DNA of 64,000 bases from Ancylomarina sp. DW003 (lineage in GTDB: Bacteria > Bacteroidota > Bacteroidia > Bacteroidales > Marinifilaceae), in NCBI RefSeq assembly GCF_029029505.1, contig NZ_JAKJSD010000019.1, forward strand, positions 23,587 to 87,586, read 5' to 3'. The notes under the pieces were generated by a model, which made no database searches, was not told the DNA's origin, and saw only the letters and a program-made list of their open reading frames with translations. A program made the translations under genes and the position numbers. Below, in pieces: positions 55,646 through 64,000 of this stretch (its first letter is position 1; every line of letters begins with the position of its first letter).

Positions 55646-57442
55646 ATGAATTATCAACATTGGGGCAAGCATCTTCGCCAAAGATTTGAAAAATTTGGTG
55701 ATAAGACTGCCATGTGTTACAAGAATGAAACTAGTGGGGAATGGGTTGATGTAAACTGGTGTGATTTTGGCATTCAAACCAGACAAGTTTCCAAAGCACT
55801 TTTGAAATTAGGTATTGGCATTCAGGAGAGTGTTGCAATTTTTTCTCAGAACATGCCTGAGTGGATTGTTGCCGATCTCGCTATTATGAGTGTACGTGGT
55901 GTAACCGTTCCGATTTACCCAACAAATTCAACAGTAGAAGCTAAATATATTATCAACGATGCAGCCGTTCAAGCCATTTTTGTGGGTGAACAGGAGCAGT
56001 ATGACAGAACCATGGAGCTTATCGGGGATTGTTCTCAGATTAAAATGGTTGTTGTTTTTGATAAGACCGTTAAAATAAGCGATCACCAACATTCAATGTA
56101 TTGGGATGAGTTTATTGAAATGGGAAAAGCTTCTCGTTTGGGTAAAGATTTTGATGCTCGATTCGAAACGGCTATCCTCGACGATTTAGCGACTCTTATT
56201 TACACATCGGGAACTACCGGTGAACCTAAAGGTGTGATGATAGATCACAACAATATTACATCTGTTCTTCGATCTCATGATATTGAACTCGATTTAACTG
56301 ATGATGAAGTGTCTTTGAGTTTTTTACCCTTAAGTCATGTTTATGAACGTGGCTGGACTTTTTTCTGTTTGCACAGAGGGTTTAAGATCTATTTTAATCG
56401 TGATCCAAAGCAGATTGGACCAACAATGAAAGAGGCCAGACCAACTATAATGTGTACGGTACCTCGTATCTATGAGAAAATATATTCGGCTATTCAGGAT
56501 AAGAGTAAGGATGCTTCGGGTATCAAACTTAAAATTCTGAATTGGTCTTTGAAAATTGGGGAACTACGCAACAATCAGTATAAGCGATTTGAAAAAAAGA
56601 TTCCTTTAGGATTGAAATTGAAGTTCAAGCTTGCTGACAAATTAGTTTTAAGCAAATTTCGTGATATTTTTGGGGGACGTATCAACTTTACCCCATGTGG
56701 AGGGGCCCCATTATCATCAGAAATTATTGCATTTTTCCATTCTGTGGGAATTAATGTGAAAATGGGCTATGGTTTAACGGAAACTATGGCGACTGTTTGT
56801 CTTTATGGCGATACGCATATTGATTTTAATACCACAGGAAAAACATTGAATGGTGTTGAAATTAAGATTGGAGCTAATGATGAAATCATGGTGAAAGGTC
56901 CTGGAGTGATGCGTGGTTACTATAAAAAGCCTGAAGAAACGGCTAAAGTAATGAAAGATGGCTGGTTTTGTACAGGTGACGCAGGCAAAATTGATGAGAA
57001 TGGAAATCTGACAATCACAGATAGAATCAAGGATTTGATGAAGACCTCGGGAGGAAAATATGTTGCTCCTCAGAAGTTGGAAACAACCCTTGTAAATGAC
57101 CAATTTATTGAGCAAGTTGCTGTAATTGGTGATTGTAAAAAGTATGTAACAGCATTAGCCGTTCCAGCCTTTGAACCTTTAGCACAATATGCGAAAAAGC
57201 ACAATATTTCATTTGAATCGATTGAAGATTTAATTGCTAATTCGCAGATTGTTGAGTTCTTTGAAAAGCGATTTGAAGATATGCAAAAGGAATTTTCTCG
57301 ATTCGAAAAGATTAAGAAATTTACGCTTCTACCTAAAGAGTTTTCTATGGAGGCCGGAGAAATAACTTCAACGCTTAAACTAAAGCGAAAAGTGATTCAA
57401 GAAAAGTATAAACATCTTATCGAAAAGATGTATAAGGACTAG
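55646..57442 (+). CDS. Long-chain acyl-CoA synthetase (AMP-forming)
   Basis: A 598-residue adenylate-forming enzyme. The P-loop LIYTSGTTGEPKG lies near residues 184-196. YGLTETMATV, the hinge TGDAGKIDENG and the C-terminal lysine loop KTSGGKYVAPQKLE follow in order, as in FadD15-type AMP-binding long-chain fatty acid CoA ligases. It activates fatty acids for beta-oxidation or lipid synthesis, complementing the acyl-CoA dehydrogenase and ETF genes at 7-11 kb. Single transcription unit. Confidence 0.94.
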   Translation: MNYQHWGKHLRQRFEKFGDKTAMCYKNETSGEWVDVNWCDFGIQTRQVSKALLKLGIGIQESVAIFSQNMPEWIVADLAIMSVRGVTVPIYPTNSTVEAKYIINDAAVQAIFVGEQEQYDRTMELIGDCSQIKMVVVFDKTVKISDHQHSMYWDEFIEMGKASRLGKDFDARFETAILDDLATLIYTSGTTGEPKGVMIDHNNITSVLRSHDIELDLTDDEVSLSFLPLSHVYERGWTFFCLHRGFKIYFNRDPKQIGPTMKEARPTIMCTVPRIYEKIYSAIQDKSKDASGIKLKILNWSLKIGELRNNQYKRFEKKIPLGLKLKFKLADKLVLSKFRDIFGGRINFTPCGGAPLSSEIIAFFHSVGINVKMGYGLTETMATVCLYGDTHIDFNTTGKTLNGVEIKIGANDEIMVKGPGVMRGYYKKPEETAKVMKDGWFCTGDAGKIDENGNLTITDRIKDLMKTSGGKYVAPQKLETTLVNDQFIEQVAVIGDCKKYVTALAVPAFEPLAQYAKKHNISFESIEDLIANSQIVEFFEKRFEDMQKEFSRFEKIKKFTLLPKEFSMEAGEITSTLKLKRKVIQEKYKHLIEKMYKD

Positions 57443-57461
57443 ATCTTAAATTAAGATATTT

Positions 57462-57502
57462 GAAGCCGATGGAATATGATTCTATCGGCTTCTTTATTTT
57501 TT
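57462..57502 (+). terminator. Terminator after the acyl-CoA ligase gene
   Basis: GAAGCCGAT-GAAT / ATTC-ATCGGCTTC stem with TTTATTTTTT tail. Confidence 0.92.
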
Positions 57503-57666
57503 ATCGCTTATGTTGTTAAAATCTGTTATTTCCGAAAAGGTTTTGCTCATGTTCTTTTCTTAAAATCAAAAAACTTATACCTTTAGGACTCTTAAAATTA
57601 GGAGCTTCATTTACTGATCCTATTTTAAGATTTGAAAATTTCATAAATACTTAAAACACAATAATA

Positions 57667-59130
57667 ATGAGCAAAGAAATTTTAAGCCTAGAGCCTAAAG
57701 CAATTTGGGAGAATTTTTATTCATTAACTCAAATTCCTCGTCCATCAAAGCATGAAGATGAGATCCAGGCATTCATGGTGAAGTTTGGTGAAGACTTAGG
57801 TCTTGAGACAATTAAAGATGAAGTAGGAAACATCATTATTAAGAAGCCTGCTACTCCGGGAATGGAAGATAGAATGGGTGTTATCATGCAAGGTCACCTT
57901 GATATGGTTCCTCAGAAGAACTCTGACACAGAGCATGATTTTGAGAAAGACCCTATTGAAACTTTTGTAGACGGTGAGTGGTTGACTGCTAATGGAACAA
58001 CTCTTGGTGCTGATAATGGTATGGGTGTTGCTGCTGCAATGGCTGTTCTTCAAGCTACTGATATGGTTCACGGACCAGTTGAGGCTTTATTTACTTCTGA
58101 TGAGGAAACTGGGATGACTGGTGCTTTTGGTCTTCAGCCAGGTGTTCTTGATGGTGATATTCTTTTGAATATGGACTCAGAGGACGAAGGTGAATTATAT
58201 GTAGGTTGTGCTGGTGGTATTGATGCTAACGTAACTTTCAAAAATAAATTAACTGATACGCCTAAGGAAACTGCTGCTTTCAAATTGAACATGAAAGGTC
58301 TTAAAGGCGGTCACTCAGGAATGGAGATTATCTTAGGTAGAGGAAACTCTAACAAATTACTTTTCCGTTTCTTGAAGCATGCTGCTAAGAATTTCGGTTT
58401 ACGTCTTTCTTCTGTTGATGGAGGTTCTTTACGTAATGCTATTCCACGTGAGTCATTCGCAGTTGTAGTTGTTCCGGAGAAAAATGTTGAAGCTTGTGCT
58501 GCATCATTAAAAGAGTTTGAAGCAATTTTCAAAGCTGAGTTGAGTGGTGTTGAACCAGATCTAACTTTCTTTGCTGAGCCATGTGAATTGCCTAAGAAGG
58601 TAATGAAAGGTAAACTTCAGAACCGTTTAATCGATGCTATTTACGCATGTCCTAATGGCGTAATCCGTATGAGTGATGCGATGCCAGGTTTGGTTGAAAC
58701 TTCAAATAACCTTGCTCGTGTTTATAGCGATGATAAAAAAATCATTATTCAGTCTTTAATGCGTTCTTCAGTGAACTCTGCAAAAGAAGATTTAGCTGAA
58801 ATGTTGACTTCTGTATTTACTTTAGCAGGTGCTAAGATTGTATTGGAAGGTGAGTATCCAGGATGGAAGCCAAATATGGACTCTCCAATCTTGAAAACAA
58901 TGCAAGAAGTTTATAACAACAAGTATGGTAAGATTCCTGAGATCAAAGCAATTCACGCTGGTCTTGAGTGTGGTTTATTAGGTGCTAATTACCCACATTG
59001 GGATATGATTTCTTTCGGACCAACGATTCGTTTCCCTCACTCTCCGGATGAGAAAGTGAAGATCGATACTGTTCAGAAATTTTGGGATTTCACTGTAGAA
59101 ACTCTTAAGAACATTCCTTCGAAAAATTAA
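57667..59130 (+). CDS. pepD: Xaa-His (aminoacyl-histidine) dipeptidase
   Basis: A 487-residue M20 metallopeptidase of the PepD/M20C type. The zinc residues are His77 and Asp79 (QGHLDMVP), Asp116 (LGADNGMG), the catalytic pair Glu146-Glu147 (SDEETGM), Asp170, and a C-terminal His in FPHSPDEK. The length matches the E. coli enzyme (485). It hydrolyses carnosine-like and other dipeptides in the cytoplasm. The codon use favours common codons, suggesting good expression. It ends at a strong terminator. Confidence 0.95.
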   Translation: MSKEILSLEPKAIWENFYSLTQIPRPSKHEDEIQAFMVKFGEDLGLETIKDEVGNIIIKKPATPGMEDRMGVIMQGHLDMVPQKNSDTEHDFEKDPIETFVDGEWLTANGTTLGADNGMGVAAAMAVLQATDMVHGPVEALFTSDEETGMTGAFGLQPGVLDGDILLNMDSEDEGELYVGCAGGIDANVTFKNKLTDTPKETAAFKLNMKGLKGGHSGMEIILGRGNSNKLLFRFLKHAAKNFGLRLSSVDGGSLRNAIPRESFAVVVVPEKNVEACAASLKEFEAIFKAELSGVEPDLTFFAEPCELPKKVMKGKLQNRLIDAIYACPNGVIRMSDAMPGLVETSNNLARVYSDDKKIIIQSLMRSSVNSAKEDLAEMLTSVFTLAGAKIVLEGEYPGWKPNMDSPILKTMQEVYNNKYGKIPEIKAIHAGLECGLLGANYPHWDMISFGPTIRFPHSPDEKVKIDTVQKFWDFTVETLKNIPSKN

Positions 59131-59149
59131 ATTTCGATTGATACAATAT

Positions 59150-59181
59150 AAAAATAGCCCGATGAGAATCGGGCTATTTTT
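59150..59181 (+). terminator. Terminator after pepD
   Basis: AAAAATAGCCCGAT / ATCGGGCTATTTTT perfect stem with a 4-nt loop and T-run. Confidence 0.95.
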
Positions 59182-59428
59182 GTATCATTAAAAGTCTAAA
59201 AATGATAGGGATAAAGTCATCATGATTGATGAATCGAATTTGGAATTCATTCTTATCCTTCTATTAAAAGATTGCATCAGTTGTTATGGATGATCTCATC
59301 GCAAAAACAAATAGCTTCTTACAAGAAACAAAGCTAAGTGAATTGTATTAAACCAGATACCAACTGCAAATACAGTTTTTTTGATCGATAAGCATTTCGT
59401 TAAAGTCCGAAAAATTGATCTTTTATCC

Positions 59429-59615
59429 AATATCAATAATGATAAAGCCTGAATAATTGGTTTTTTAACTAATATCAATAGTGATAAAGCTTGAATAATT
59501 AGTTTTTTACCCAATATCAATGGTGACAAAGCTTGAATAATTGGTTTTCAATCAATATCAATAGTGATAAAGCCTGAATAATTGATTTTTCACCCAATAT
59601 AAATACTGACAAAGC
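59429..59615. repeat. 42-bp tandem repeat, about 4.5 copies
   Basis: Units start at 59429, 59471, 59513, 59554 and 59596 (partial). Each reads roughly AATATCAATAGTGATAAAGC then TTGAATAATTGG and a T-tract. One copy is 41 bp. A degenerate unit precedes them near 59390-59428. The 560-bp gap 59182-59740 that holds them contains no supported gene; because 42 is a multiple of three, a minus-strand open frame (59296-59529) arises as a by-product. It could be a structural or protein-binding array between convergent genes. Confidence 0.8.
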
Positions 59616-59740
59616 GAAAAATGATCTTTTGAAAAATAAATACTAACTTTTGAAATGATGAGTTATGGCATTGATTAAGAAAATTACATCGATTAGTCGC
59701 AATGGCGACATTAGTATCTTATTAAGCCTTATTCTAAAAG

Positions 59741-60847
59741 CTATTTCATCATCTCAATTGTTACAGCTTCAAGAGTCAAATACTTACCCATTAAGTTAGC
59801 CGTCATGCAAGAATGAATGGGAAGGATACCAATTAAATCCCCAACTTGAAATTCATTAAAGAAATCTTCGTTGCATTTAATAATACCATGTTCTTGTGAT
59901 AGACTTGAAAGAAAACCACCACTCATAATTGGACTCCAACCATCAGGTTTAATATTGACCAGTGAACCAAATAGTTTAGTACCTTCATCATCAGCTTCTA
60001 GATATTCTTTTGAGAAATGAACGCCACCACCATAAATTACAACTTCGTTTCTATCGGCATGTTTGGCTACAATTGGGCAAGCCATGGCTACTGCAATTTC
60101 ATCTTCTTTGCAAGAGCCCAAAACAAATTGCATCATATCGTAAAATGCAAAATTACCAGGTCGAATTTCGTCTATACCAAAGAATTCATCGCTAATGCTA
60201 CAAGCAGGCGTATCACCTAATGAAACTTCCAGTTCAGGAAATTGAGAACGGAAAACATCTTTCAATTCATTTAAATCAAGAACGCATTGTTTGTGATTTT
60301 TATGAATTTCATCGGCATCAGCTGCATTGTAATTGTGACCTGAGTGAGCAAGAAAGCCTTTGAATTTAATTCGGGAAGAGGCTTTGATATAATCAAGCAA
60401 GTTCTGAATATTCTCGGTATCATTCGGATTAATACCTGTACGATGGTAACCTGTATCTACCTTGATATAGGCGTTAACTTTATTGTTTAGCTCAGCTTCT
60501 AAGTGATGAATACTTTCAGCCGATTCAATCAGGATATTAAGCTTGATTTTTCCAGCCAATTCGTCGATGATATCCATCTCACGTAAATTAACCGGCATAG
60601 CAACTGTAATATCTTTCCAATTATGCTCGGCAAAATATTGAGCCATCTCCAGAGATGAGACCGTTATTTTATCAACTCCCAATTCACGAAACCATTCTCC
60701 AATCCCTGCAGCCTGATGTGTTTTAAAGTGAGGACGAAAACTAAGGTTGCATCTCTTAGCTCGATCGATCATATTCTCGATATTGCGAGTGCACTTGTTT
60801 TTATCAAGTAAAAGTGTTGGCTTCTTTATATGTATTCTAATATCCAT
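59741..60847 (-). CDS. D-threonine aldolase / D-serine dehydratase-like PLP enzyme
   Basis: A 368-residue fold-type III PLP enzyme. The Schiff-base lysine is Lys42 in FRPHFKTHQ. A zinc-site motif HSC (His345, Cys347) near the C-terminus matches the His-x-Cys of eukaryotic-type D-serine dehydratase and metal-dependent D-threonine aldolase. It would act on D-serine, D-threonine or 3-hydroxyaspartate; the substrate is not fixed by sequence. It follows pncB by 21 bp on the same strand, so the two form an operon. Confidence 0.88.
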   Translation of the reverse strand: MDIRIHIKKPTLLLDKNKCTRNIENMIDRAKRCNLSFRPHFKTHQAAGIGEWFRELGVDKITVSSLEMAQYFAEHNWKDITVAMPVNLREMDIIDELAGKIKLNILIESAESIHHLEAELNNKVNAYIKVDTGYHRTGINPNDTENIQNLLDYIKASSRIKFKGFLAHSGHNYNAADADEIHKNHKQCVLDLNELKDVFRSQFPELEVSLGDTPACSISDEFFGIDEIRPGNFAFYDMMQFVLGSCKEDEIAVAMACPIVAKHADRNEVVIYGGGVHFSKEYLEADDEGTKLFGSLVNIKPDGWSPIMSGGFLSSLSQEHGIIKCNEDFFNEFQVGDLIGILPIHSCMTANLMGKYLTLEAVTIEMMK

Positions 60848-60868
60848 TGTTCTATATTCTAATGTGTG

Positions 60869-62287
60869 CTAATTCATTTTCTTCTGAACGCCTCTTAATA
60901 ATTCATTCTTGAGATTGAGGACTTTTTCTGAAACACCAACCTTATAAATGTGAGGGCTGATAAAACGTTTGTGTTCATCAGGCAATTGAGCGAAACGTTT
61001 TTTTAAGTAAGTATTTATCTCATTTGGTGATTGTTCTTCAATAAGAACTTTTCCATTATCCATAACCAGTTGATTCAAGACTTCGGCTGTACAACCATTC
61101 AACTCAGTTGTTTTATGAGAATGGAATGGGTGATAGATTTGATCTACACTTTCTTCCTCAAACATAAGAATCCCATCACGAAAGAATTTTCCATCTTTAT
61201 CGAAATAACGGACAACTTTCTTTATGCCGGGAAGCGTCATTTTTTCAACATTCTCTGAAATTTTGAGGCAAGCTTTACCATTGTTTTCAACTAGTTTGTA
61301 AACACCATCAAGTGCCCCTGTGTCATTTCCGGTTACCAATTCGGTTCCTACACCATAACCGTCAATTCTGGCCCCCTGTTCGTTTAAACTCTTTATTACA
61401 TATTCATTGAGCTGATTCGATGCAAATATTTGAACGTAGCTTAAGTTGGCATCGTCTAGCATTTTGCGTCCTTTTTTACTTAAATAAGCCAAGTCACCAC
61501 TGTCAAGACGAATTCCAACAAGTTTATGTCCTTTAGCTTCTAATTCTTTAGCAACAAGAATGGCATTAGGAATACCTGATTTAAGGGTGTTGTAGGTATC
61601 AACAAGCAAGACTGTTGAGTCAGGATTGATTTCAGCATATTGACGGAAAGCATCAATCTCTTTTTCGAAGCTTTGTACCCAAGCGTGTGCTTGAGTGCCG
61701 CTTACAGGAATGTTGTAATTGAACCCTGCATAGGTATTTGATGTGGAATTGGCTCCACCAATAATTGCAGCTCTACTCGCATGTATACCACCTAATCCTT
61801 GAGCTCTACGTAATCCGAAATCGGCAAATACTTTATCGTCAATAACAGAACGAATACGGCAAGCTTTGGTTGCAATTAGAGATTGAAAGTTTAGGTAGTT
61901 TAAAAGCAAGGTTTCTATTAGAAGGCATTCAATCATATTTCCTTCTATGCGAATAATAGGTTCATAAGGAAAAGCAATTTCGCCTTCCCTCATGCTGTAT
62001 ATTTTTCCTTTGAATCTGAAATCTTTCAAATAAGCCAGAAATTCATCTTTTAAACCCGCTTGCTTAAGAAAAGCAAGGTTTTCCTCGTTATATGAGAAAT
62101 TAGATAGAATATTTAGCAGATCTTGTAAACCAGCAAAAACAACATAGCCACCTTTATAAGGGTTCGTTCTAAAAAAATAATCGAATGTACTTGTTTCGTT
62201 TTGCTTGCCACTATAAAAGTAAGCCTGAGCCATAGTCAGCTCATAAAAGTCGGTATACAGACCTGTGTTTTGAGTCAGTGTTTGCAT
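60869..62287 (-). CDS. pncB: Nicotinate phosphoribosyltransferase
   Basis: A 472-residue NAPRTase. The N-terminus TGLYTDFYELTMAQAY is typical. FGLRRAQGLGGIHASRAA (about 158-174) and SGTQAHAW (His201, probable phosphorylated histidine) are the active-site parts. LVDTYNTLKSGIPNAI and the later GVGTELVTG follow. It makes nicotinate mononucleotide from nicotinate and PRPP with ATP in NAD salvage. It is the first gene of a two-gene operon with the PLP enzyme. Confidence 0.96.
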   Translation of the reverse strand: MQTLTQNTGLYTDFYELTMAQAYFYSGKQNETSTFDYFFRTNPYKGGYVVFAGLQDLLNILSNFSYNEENLAFLKQAGLKDEFLAYLKDFRFKGKIYSMREGEIAFPYEPIIRIEGNMIECLLIETLLLNYLNFQSLIATKACRIRSVIDDKVFADFGLRRAQGLGGIHASRAAIIGGANSTSNTYAGFNYNIPVSGTQAHAWVQSFEKEIDAFRQYAEINPDSTVLLVDTYNTLKSGIPNAILVAKELEAKGHKLVGIRLDSGDLAYLSKKGRKMLDDANLSYVQIFASNQLNEYVIKSLNEQGARIDGYGVGTELVTGNDTGALDGVYKLVENNGKACLKISENVEKMTLPGIKKVVRYFDKDGKFFRDGILMFEEESVDQIYHPFHSHKTTELNGCTAEVLNQLVMDNGKVLIEEQSPNEINTYLKKRFAQLPDEHKRFISPHIYKVGVSEKVLNLKNELLRGVQKKMN

Positions 62288-62313
62288 CTTTTTAGTCTAA
62301 ATAAGTCAGACTT

Positions 62314-62321
62314 CAAAGATA
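62314..62321 (-). promoter_or_regulatory. -7 box for pncB
   Basis: TATCTTTG on the minus strand, an exact TAnnTTTG, about 27 bp before the pncB ATG. No TTTG was found at the -33 distance. Confidence 0.55.
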
Positions 62322-62513
62322 GCCACAAAGTTGGAAGGATGCGTAAAAGAGAGGTATTATTGCTAAATCACTGGTTATTATTGAATAAATTGATTTTAAG
62401 ATGAGGAAAACTATTGAGTAGTTTAAATAGGGCAACTTGCATGATTATAGTTCTTTAGCTTAACTTGATTGATCTCAATATGGTTTAGCCCATTTAAAAA
62501 CATAAAGTTCAGT

Positions 62514-62544
62514 TTTGCTTGTCTCAGTATAAAGCCTAAATTAG
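62514..62544 (+). promoter_or_regulatory. Promoter of the MFS transporter gene
   Basis: TTTG (62514-62517), 19-bp spacer, TAAATTAG (62537-62544), one base off consensus. It lies 46 bp before the ATG in the 302-bp divergent gap with pncB, which otherwise shows no gene. Confidence 0.6.
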
Positions 62545-62589
62545 CGCGCTTTAAAAACAATAACTTAAACAAAATAAAAACTTAAAAAC

Positions 62590-63975
62590 ATGGCTATAGC
62601 TAAAGCTGCGAGTCTCTCGATTAGAGACAGTAAAAGTGCAAGATGGTTCGTTTTAATAACGGTTTCTTTCTTGATGCTTACAGGATATTTCTTTACAGAT
62701 ATCATGTCTCCTTTACAAGGAATGTTACGTGACCAAATGGGATGGTCTAATTCATCTTATGGAACATTTGCAGGCTCTTATTCTGTATTGAACGTATTCT
62801 GTCTGATGCTTATTTTTGGTGGGATTATCCTTGACAAAGCAGGTATTCGTTTTACAGGAACCTTCTTTGTTGGTGTTATGATTGTTGGGGCTTTCCTTAA
62901 CTATTACGCCATGACTGATATGTTTAATAATGGTGGTATTGGATATGATTTTCTAAACTCGTTCTTAACTGACTATAAGCCTTCTTTGAAGATGGCGATG
63001 ATTGGTTATGCCTTATTTGGTGTGGGTGTTGAGATTGCAGGTATCACTGTTTCTCGTATCATTGTAAAATGGTTTAAAGGAAAAGAAATGGCATTGGCTA
63101 TGGGACTTGAAATGGCTTGTGCTCGTGGTGGTATGCTAATTGCATTTTCAGCTTCTCCATGGATGACAGGTGCTGATAAAATCATCTCACGTCCATTAGC
63201 ATTTGGAGTTATTCTTCTTGTTATTGGTTTACTTGCATTTTTTATTCATAATATGATGGATAAGAAACTTGATGCTGAAGTTGCAGCTGATACTTCTGTT
63301 GAATCGTCTGAAGATGAATTTAAAATTTCGGATGTTTTCTTATTGTTTAAGAATCCTGGTTTTATTCTTATTGCACTGCTTTGTGTATTATTCTATTCCG
63401 CAATTTTCCCATTTACCAAATTTGCACCAGACTTGATGGTTCAAAAGTATGGTTTTGCTGAGGAACTTTCAGGTATGATTGTAGGACTTCTTCCTATTGG
63501 AACAATGGTTTTGACTCCGATTTTTGGTGCATTTATGGATAAGAAAGGAAAGTCAGCTAGTATTATGATGTTGGGATCTTTATTATTGATTTTCTCTCAC
63601 GTGATCTTCGCTTTTTTACCAGGTAACACTGCTTTTGCATTTACGGCAATGGTTGTTTTAGGATTTGCATTCTCATTTGTACCTGCAGCTATGTGGCCTT
63701 CAGTACCAAAGATTATTCCGGAATCACGTTTAGGATCTGCTTATGCAATGATCTTTATGATTCAGAATGTAGGTCTAATGTTATTCCCTATGCTTTTAGG
63801 TACTGTATTGGATTCAGCAAACGAAGGAATAGCTGAAGGTGCTGCTCTTAATTATACTGAGCCGATGATGTTAATGGTTGGTTGTGGTATAGCAGCTCTA
63901 TTAGTAGCTTTCAGATTAAGAGTTGTTGACAAGAAAAAAGGATATGGTCTAGACCTTCCTAATATTACAGAGTAA
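62590..63975 (+). CDS. Major facilitator superfamily transporter
   Basis: A 461-residue, 12-helix MFS protein. The first half has TGYFFTDIMSPLQGMLRDQM and a long insertion, NNGGIGYDFLNSFLTDYKPS, between helices. FGAFMDKKGKSASIM is the MFS loop motif in the second half. The central cytoplasmic loop is acidic (VAADTSVESSEDEFK). It resembles MFSD1-like and oxalate/formate-like subfamilies. The substrate is unknown and no enzyme gene beside it gives a clue, other than divergent pncB. Confidence 0.85.
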   Translation: MAIAKAASLSIRDSKSARWFVLITVSFLMLTGYFFTDIMSPLQGMLRDQMGWSNSSYGTFAGSYSVLNVFCLMLIFGGIILDKAGIRFTGTFFVGVMIVGAFLNYYAMTDMFNNGGIGYDFLNSFLTDYKPSLKMAMIGYALFGVGVEIAGITVSRIIVKWFKGKEMALAMGLEMACARGGMLIAFSASPWMTGADKIISRPLAFGVILLVIGLLAFFIHNMMDKKLDAEVAADTSVESSEDEFKISDVFLLFKNPGFILIALLCVLFYSAIFPFTKFAPDLMVQKYGFAEELSGMIVGLLPIGTMVLTPIFGAFMDKKGKSASIMMLGSLLLIFSHVIFAFLPGNTAFAFTAMVVLGFAFSFVPAAMWPSVPKIIPESRLGSAYAMIFMIQNVGLMLFPMLLGTVLDSANEGIAEGAALNYTEPMMLMVGCGIAALLVAFRLRVVDKKKGYGLDLPNITE

Positions 63976-64000
63976 TTTTACACTTACATATTTTTAAGAA

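Noticed and set aside
59296..59529. A 77-codon minus-strand open frame with an internal 14-residue repeat
   Set aside because: It is a by-product of the 42-bp tandem repeat. The repeat is AT-rich and noncoding in character, unit 3 is 41 bp, and no start signal or homologue is evident.
59429..59615. CRISPR array
   Set aside because: The units follow each other without unique spacers and no cas genes are near.
1..64000. tRNA or rRNA genes in the intergenic gaps
   Set aside because: No GC-rich cloverleaf-like segment or conserved rRNA sequence was recognised by eye; a covariance search would be needed to exclude them fully.

Overview
The window comes from a marine-type member of the Bacteroidota, most likely the order Marinilabiliales (this rank is inferred, not proved). 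The evidence is the AT-rich genome, the lack of Shine-Dalgarno signals, several promoters of the Bacteroidota form TTTG-N19-TAnnTTTG, the gliding genes gldF/gldG, a very large protein with a type IX secretion (T9SS) C-terminal sorting domain, a DUF3467 gene beside rpoC, and many outer-membrane lipoproteins and porins. No rRNA, tRNA or CRISPR was recognised.

Layout. 1-5.5 kb: the 3' end of rpoB, rpoC and a DUF3467 gene. 5.5-11.1 kb: a CstA-type transporter opposite an etfB-etfA-acyl-CoA dehydrogenase operon. 11.2-21 kb: a glycerophosphodiester/glycerol-3-phosphate locus with a PadR regulator, two glycerol kinase genes, an unannotated 48-residue microprotein, glpD, glpT, a periplasmic glycerophosphodiesterase lipoprotein and a Porin_O_P-type porin. 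21-24 kb: a decayed partial duplicate of that locus, containing glpD and glpT remnants, a double-glycine-leader peptide gene, a broken IS200-type element, an in-frame lipoprotein/porin chimera and a second copy of the microprotein. 24-26.5 kb: two more outer-membrane barrels. 26.5-32 kb: a macrodomain protein, phosphofructokinase, and a minus-strand arsR / thioredoxin-like / arsF-like / arsG-like / arsP-like / DCC cluster. 32-35 kb: a Gre-type factor, then three minus-strand accessory genes separated by structured repeats that resemble integron cassette boundaries. 35-43 kb: a 2168-residue FG-GAP/T9SS protein and a small lipoprotein. 43-50 kb: pheT, surE, a small membrane protein, lpxB, a GIN-domain lipoprotein and a PagL-like lipid A deacylase. 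50-59 kb: gldF-gldG, dnaN, a DnaQ-type exonuclease, an FAH-family enzyme, an acyl-CoA ligase and pepD. 59-64 kb: a 42-bp tandem repeat, an operon of pncB with a D-threonine aldolase/D-serine dehydratase-like gene, and an MFS transporter.

How the genes work together. The 11-21 kb locus can be read as one pathway. The porin admits anionic glycerophosphodiesters, the lipoprotein GDPD cuts them in the periplasm, GlpT (with both substrate-binding arginines at the E. coli positions) imports glycerol-3-phosphate, and GlpD oxidises it. A dyad just upstream of padR and a similar one at the promoter before the microprotein-glpD operon suggest shared control.

The most unusual points are four. The first glycerol kinase has altered ATP-binding loops. 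The microprotein exists in two copies, one placed 7 bp before glpD. The lipoprotein-porin chimera has a tail identical in protein to the parent porin with only silent base changes. The cassette-like repeats keep a palindrome at the same place with different sequence.
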